A stretch of 64,000 bases of DNA, taken from contig NC_088174.1 in NCBI RefSeq assembly GCF_028769735.1, positions 889,501-953,500 on the forward strand, in the 5' to 3' direction. Below, in pieces: positions 59,033 to 64,000 of the stretch. The DNA comes from Zonotrichia leucophrys gambelii. Its lineage: Eukaryota > Chordata > Aves > Passeriformes > Passerellidae. The notes below the pieces were generated by a model. It saw nothing but the letters and a program-made list of their open reading frames with translations, was not told the DNA's origin and did not search any database. Numbering within the stretch: position 1 is the first letter of the stretch; every line of letters begins with the position of its first letter. Made by a program: the position numbers and the translations under genes.

Positions 59033-59360
59033 GGTGGTTCCGGGCTCCCGGCGGCCCCGCGGCCGGAAACGCGTCGGGGCCGGGCCGGGCCGGGCGGGGC
59101 CGAGCGGGGCCGGCGGGGCCCGGGAGCGCCGGTGAGCGCGGGGGGCCGGGGCGGCCCGGAGCCGGGCCGGGCTGGGCCGGGCCGTGCCGTGCCGTGCTGG
59201 GCTGGGCCGGGCCGGGCCGGGCCGGGGGTTCGGGTGCGGGGGTTCCGGCCGAGCACAGCCCCGGCCCCGCGGGCCTCAGGCGCTGCCGGCGGGAGGAGGC
59301 CGCGCTCGGCACCGGGAGCGGGGCACGGGCACGGGGTCACGGCGGGTGACCGGGGAGTAC
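58840..59360. promoter_or_regulatory. CpG island and divergent POLR1D/VAMP7 promoter
   Basis: Very GC-rich and CpG-rich stretch with repeated ggccggg runs and GC boxes (gggcggggc near 59092). POLR1D starts leftward at 59032. A plus-strand donor of good quality (gccg/gtgagcg, GT at 59132) suggests that the non-coding first exon of VAMP7 ends at 59131. No TATA box is seen, as usual for a housekeeping bidirectional promoter. Confidence 0.65.
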
Positions 59361-59397
59361 CGGGGTGTGACTGGCGTGTCACGGGACAGCGGCGGGC

Positions 59398-59918
59398 CTG
59401 GTACTGATGTGCTATTGGTGTGGTACTGGGGTGTTACTGGCATGTTATTGGTGTGGTACAGGCCTCTTACCGGGGGCGTTACCGGCACGTTACTGGGATG
59501 TTATTGGTGTATTACTGGCCTGTTACTGGGGTGTTACATCGCTGTGTTACTGGTGGGTTATTGCCGTGTTACTGGGATGTTACTGGTGGGTTATTGCCGT
59601 GTTCTTGGGATATTATTAATGCTACTGATATGTTATTTGTGTATTAGTGGCCTGTTACTGGGGGTGTTACCGCCATCTTACTGGGGTGTTATATCTCACT
59701 GTTACTGGGGTATTACTGGGCTGTTAAATCTCTGTGTTACTGGGGTGTTACTGCCGTGTTACCAGCCTGTTACCGGGGCTGTTACCAGCACGTTGTTGGG
59801 ATGTTATTGGTGTGTTACTGGCCTGTTACTGGGGTATTATTAGTGTGTTACTTGCTTGTTACTGCAGTGTTACCCGTGTATTACTGGCGTGTTATTGAGG
59901 TGTTACTGGTGTGTCTAT
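59398..59918 (+). repeat. 11-bp minisatellite (GTGTTACTGGG type) in VAMP7 intron 1
   Basis: Roughly 47 diverged copies of an 11-bp unit with core GTTACTGG and variants GTTATTGG and CGTTACCGG. It starts about 270 bp downstream of the inferred VAMP7 exon 1 donor. Confidence 0.9.
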
Positions 59919-60084
59919 CTGGGGGTGGACGGCGTTGCAGATGTAGCACTGCATGGGTTAATTAGTTAATTAATTAATTAACCAATCACAGGTGTGCTGG
60001 CAGGGGGTGCAGGGAGGCTGGAGGGAGTCGGGCCCTGCTCCCATGGAACAGCCACAGCATGACAGGATGTGGCTGTGCCAGGCA

Positions 60085-60306
60085 GGGTCAGGTGGGATAC
60101 TGGGGACATTCTGGCCTGGACAGGGCTGTCCGGCCTGGCACAGCTGCCCGGGGCAGTGGTGGAGTGCCCGTCCCTGGAGGGATTTCAAAGCCGTGTGGAT
60201 GTGGCACTTGGGGACAGGAGTTGGGGTGGCCTTGGCAGTGCTGGGGGATGGTTGGACTTGGTGCTCTTGCAGGGCTTTTCCAACCTCAACAATTCCGTAA
60301 TTCCAT
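60085..60306 (-). mobile_element. CR1 fragment, VAMP7 intron 1
   Basis: Antisense CR1 end: gcccggggcagtggtggagt, gtgtggatgtggcacttggg, ttttccaacctcaacaattc. Confidence 0.78.
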
Positions 60307-60977
60307 GCTTTGGGCTGCATGTGTTCCCTTTTTAGAGAGCTGCTTACTCAATCACCGTGGTATTGTGTGTCCTTACTCCCCTGCAATGCTGCCTCCAGGA
60401 AAGGTGATGGGGCTGGAGGAGCACGGGGATTAAATTCCTTGATGATTTTTTTTCCCTAGTGATGCACTGAGGGCACCTGAAGTAAATTCTGTGTGCAGAT
60501 AGGAGGCTGAACTTGGGGTAAGTTGGAGCACAAATGTTGCAATTCTCAGTTTCAAAATGAACAGGAGAGCCGCAGGACTTCACGGTGCAATATTCTGTAA
60601 TGAAATAATGATTTTTCCAGCTGCCCAGCAGAGGTTAAAGGGAAGCTCGGGCTGCTTTCTGCTGAGCTCACCCTGCTCAAACGATCTCTTTATTGCAGCA
60701 GTTTGCAACTCGCTGGGTTGCAACACCTCCCCTTGTTCCCTTGTTCTGTGCTTGAACGGCGGCGTGGTGCCCTTTGCTTTCTGGTAAGAGGATTTCTGCA
60801 AGTGCAGGCAGGGACCTCCCACGGCTCACTGGCACTAAGCTGGGGCTGGCCAGAAGAGTGGCTGGAAAACAATAAATCGTCCTTACAGGAGTTCTAAACA
60901 TCATGCTGGGACTGAGCCTGTGTTTCTGATGTTCCTTAAGAGGGTTTTCTGTGCCTTTTTTCTGTGCCCTTGTATTG
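60307..60977 (+). other. VAMP7 intron 1, unique sequence
   Basis: No repeat, RNA gene or convincing exon was recognised. Composition is moderate in GC. Confidence 0.5.
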
Positions 60978-61180
60978 GGAGGGAATTGTTCCCTGGGAGG
61001 GTGAGCAGGCCTGGCACAGGTGCCCAGAGCAGCTGTGGGTGCCCCTGGATCCCTGGCAGTGCCCAAGGCCAGGCTGGACAGGGCTTGGAGCAGCTTGGGA
61101 CAGTGGGAGTTGTTCTTTGCCATGGCAGGGATCTTCCATGGCACCCTTTGAGGTCCCTTCCAACCCAAACCCTCCTGTGT
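60978..61180 (-). mobile_element. CR1 fragment, VAMP7 intron 1
   Basis: Antisense CR1 end: gaattgttccctgggagggt, ggcagtgcccaaggccaggc, cccttccaacccaaaccct. Confidence 0.82.
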
Positions 61181-62167
61181 TTCTAGGATCCCCCAGTTCA
61201 GTCCCCAGAGGCAGCAGCTTGTGCATCATTCAGGGTCTTTTTGGAAGGTTTGGTCTTGGCTGCTTCCAGCTGTGTAATGTTGTAAGTTTAGATAGGAAAA
61301 ATCTCTGCAGAGGGGATGATTTGAAGGGATTTCATTCCTGACTGCTGTAACTGCTGAGGAAGGACCTTCTGTGGCAGTGTAACAGATTTGTGTCACTAAC
61401 AGCAGTAACACACGGCTGGTACGGGCTGCTCAGGGAGGGAAATGCTCCTGGTTAATCTCTTCTGCTTCATGTAACCCCTTGTGCTCAGAGCTGGGGCTGG
61501 TGTTCCTGCCAGGCACAGAGCTCCTGTGCCCTGAGCACGATGAGGGCTGGGAATTCGGGGAGTCAGGGCTGTGAACTCGGGGGGATGAGGGTGTGAGCCC
61601 AGGGAGGGAGCGCCGGGAACTCAGGGAATTGAGGACTGTGGGTCCCACAGTGCCAGTGAGTGCCACCTCACTGCTGCTGCTGCTGAGGTGTCACCTCAGG
61701 TTCCACCAATATCCACTGTTAAAAGAGCAGGATTTGCAGGAATTGTCTAAACACTTCCCAATCCTCAGCTGGGGCTGCATTTGTTCTGCTGAGGGCACTG
61801 AGGGGTCTGTGTGGGCTCTGTACCCTGAGTGTCAGTGTCCTTGCAGGGTTTGGGGTGTGTTTTCTGCTACAGCTGCTCTTTCCTTTGGCTCCTGGGTGGC
61901 TGCAGGAGCCACAGTGGTTTCCTGGTGCTGGACACTCAGCTGATTGCTCAAGAGGTGTTTGTGATTCCAGGCTGTGCCCTGGTGTTGCTCCGTGGGCCTG
62001 GGGCAGCCCAAAGCCTCTGTGTCCAGTGGCTCTGCAGGGACAGGAGGCTGCAGTGAACTCCCTGGGCTGAGTTACCTCACAATCTTATTTAAGACAGGAG
62101 CATTTCGACCTGAAAATGAGCCAAAGTGGAGATCACTCAGAGCTGAAACATAAAGGAGTAAGCAATT
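61181..62167 (+). other. VAMP7 intron 1, unique sequence
   Basis: Nothing recognised apart from short CTG runs near 61670. Confidence 0.45.
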
Positions 62168-62466
62168 CCTTGGAAGCTTCCTGCAGGAGCCAGCATCTCT
62201 GCCTGAAGAGCAGCCAAGGCAGAAACCTGACCCTGCAAGTTTATGAGGACGAAAGAAAACTAAACCTTGGATAAATCACATGAAATGCTGCTCACAGCAG
62301 AGGGAAGGGCAAATCCCACAGCCAGAGCAGCTGGGGCTGCTCCTGGATCCCTGGAGGTGCCCAAGGCCAGGCTGGATGAGGCCTGGAGCAGCCTGGGACA
62401 GTGGAGGTGTCCCTGCCATGGGGGTGATCATGAGGTCCCTTCCAGCCCCAGCCATTCCATGGTTCT
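62168..62466. repeat. Left arm of an inverted duplication in VAMP7 intron 1, containing an antisense CR1 end
   Basis: From about 62285 this is an antisense CR1 end. The preceding 115 bases (for example gaaatgctgctcacagcag) are not CR1-like but match the reverse complement of 63273-63379. The match therefore extends beyond the LINE. Confidence 0.72.
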
Positions 62467-63079
62467 GTTCCCCTTGGCAGCGCTCCCAGGTGGTTGTGTG
62501 GAGTCTGTCCTGTGAGTAAATCCATGCCTTTATCCTTTTCCCCTCCAGTGCTGGGCTCAGACTGTGGGAGAAGCTCTGGTTGGTGCTGGCCAAGCCTGGA
62601 TCTGTGGGCTCAGCCTGCCCAGGTGAGCCCTGCTGGGTTGGATCTCCCTTCAGGGCCTTGTTAATCCAGAAGAGATCCCTGATTCTCACCAGGCATTTCC
62701 AGGGGGATGGGAAATGTGGCTCCAGAAGCTCAGGCAGCCCTGCTGCTCTGTGGCTGTTCCCAGAGAGCTCTCCTGGGCCTTAGGAGAGCTCTGTGATCGT
62801 GCACAGAACAGAGCAGGTCATAAGCAGCGCCTAAGTACAAAGTGAAAAATGAGATTTTTGGGTTTTGCAGGGTCCAAAGTCGTCCTAAGTCCTTGCTGAG
62901 CAGAAAAGAGGCTTATGGATGTGCAGGATGAGCAGGGCAGCTGTGCCAGCTGGGCTCTGCCATGTGCTCCATGTGTTAGATCTGGCTCTGGCCCTAGATT
63001 AATGTGCTGATACTTGAGCTGATTAAGAGTGTCCCTTTCTCTGGCAGCAGGGATGTTTTTCCAGCTCTGGAGACTCAGG

Positions 63080-63379
63080 GAATCCCACAATGGTGTGGGT
63101 TGGAATGGAGCTTGAAGGTCCTCCAGTTCCAACTCCCAGCACCTTCTGCTACCTCAGGTGGCTCCAAGCCCATGTCCAGCCTGGCCTTGGGCACTGCCAG
63201 GGATCCAGGGGCAGCCACAGCTGCTCTGGCTGTGGGATTTGCCCTTCCCTCTGCTGTGAGCAGCATTTCACGTGACTTTTCCAAAGTTTAGTTTGCTTTC
63301 ATCCTCACAAACTTGTAGGGTCTGGTTTCTGCCTTGGTTTCTCTTCAGACAGCGTTGCTGGCTCCACAGCTTCTCTGGA
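63080..63379. repeat. Right arm of the inverted duplication, containing a sense CR1 end
   Basis: Reverse-complement partner of 62168-62466. It carries cccttccctctgctgtgagc followed by the same non-CR1 flank, and lies about 200 bp before the VAMP7 coding exon. Confidence 0.72.
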
Positions 63380-63597
63380 CAACCTCAGCTTTGGTACACT
63401 CACAGGGCACAGAGGTGATAAAAACCCCTTTTTCTAGAGGCATTTGTATCATTGGGAGCAGAGCTAAAAGGGGAAATGAGAGAACTTTGTGGTGTCATGG
63501 TTGGGTCCTGCCCATGCCCCGCTCCCTGTGCCAGGGGACACTGTGCAGGTGCCCCAGTGCTGATGTCCCTGTTTGTCCCCAGCAGGACAGAGCAGCC

Positions 63598-63743
63598 ATG
63601 GCCATCCTGTTTGCAGTGGTGGCGAGGGGCACCACCATCCTGGCCAAGCACGCCTGGTGTGGGGGCAACTTCCTGGAGGTCACCGAGCAGATCCTGGCCA
63701 AAATCCCATCTGAGAACAACAAACTGACCTATTCCCATGGCAG
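63598..63743 (+). CDS. VAMP7: VAMP7 first coding exon (gene continues beyond the window)
   Basis: Encodes 48 codons plus two bases, the start of the longin domain of the tetanus-insensitive R-SNARE VAMP7, which drives fusion of late endosomes and lysosomes with target membranes. The frame begins MAILFAVVARGTTILAKHAW and ends KLTYSHG, identical to VAMP7 as I know it. The acceptor is a NAGNAG pair (ccccagcag, about 63580-63584) and the donor is AG/gtgagt after 63743. The SNARE motif and membrane anchor must lie beyond base 64000. The promoter is inferred at the CpG island near 59.1 kb. Confidence 0.96.
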
Positions 63744-64000
63744 GTGAGTGACCCCTCCTTGGCTCTGGGGATGCATGAGGGCCGGGACAAACTGGGTGTG
63801 TTTGGGGGTTTTTCTGTGATTCTGCATCCAAATTCCCGTTTGATGGAATGTGCCACCAGCTCAGTAGCTGTTCTGTCCCCCAGAACTCTGCAGCATAACC
63901 AGGATTTGAGTTCAGCTCCAGCAGCAGCACAAAGCAGTTGATACAAAATCAAATTTTCCATTGTTATACAATCCAAAGTGAGCTGGAGGGTGCCCTGCTT
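63744..64000 (+). other. Start of VAMP7 intron 2
   Basis: Unique sequence to the end of the window; nothing recognised. Confidence 0.6.

Noticed and set aside
58920..59407. Frames in the CpG island read as proline/glycine-rich proteins
   Set aside because: GC-rich shadow of POLR1D exon 1 and the promoter; no homology is evident.

Overview
This is vertebrate nuclear DNA, almost certainly from a bird and probably a songbird. The evidence is the many 3'-truncated CR1 LINE ends, solo LTRs whose sequence looks like passerine families, spliceosomal introns with GT/AG ends, and an intact EDNRB2, an endothelin-receptor paralogue kept in birds and absent from therian mammals. The gene order EDNRB2 - POLR1D - VAMP7 fits the avian chromosome 4 neighbourhood as I remember it. 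No search could be run, so the species is not identified.

Layout. Positions 1 to about 44,000 form a gene desert in which I find no coding gene. It holds CR1 fragments, five LTR-type elements (two of them nested inside older CR1 copies), micro- and minisatellites, an isolated CpG-rich patch (7.55-7.82 kb) and several AT-rich, repeat-free islands that could be regulatory. A TATA/CCAAT promoter followed by a splice donor at 44.06-44.27 kb is a candidate 5' end for EDNRB2. A partial, internally deleted tandem copy of EDNRB2 exon 1 lies at 47.75-48.10 kb. The complete seven-exon coding region of EDNRB2 follows on the plus strand (48,332-54,461; 447 residues).

POLR1D (minus strand, five coding exons, 113 residues, 59,032-55,792) converges with EDNRB2; candidate poly(A) signals of the two genes are about 250 bp apart. 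POLR1D diverges from VAMP7 across a CpG island near 59.0 kb. The first coding exon of VAMP7 is at 63,598-63,743 and the rest of the gene lies beyond the window.

The three genes have unrelated jobs: a melanocyte/neural-crest endothelin receptor, a shared subunit of RNA polymerases I and III, and an R-SNARE. The most unusual part is EDNRB2. Its exon 3 splice donor is inside a tandem array carrying many extra copies of the donor. Exon 2 is flanked by complementary pentanucleotide arrays. Exon 1 has a broken tandem copy just upstream. EDNRB2 is a known plumage-colour gene in birds, so these unstable structures are natural candidates for splicing variation. A 39-bp minisatellite also abuts a POLR1D splice donor, and an inverted duplication lies in VAMP7 intron 1.
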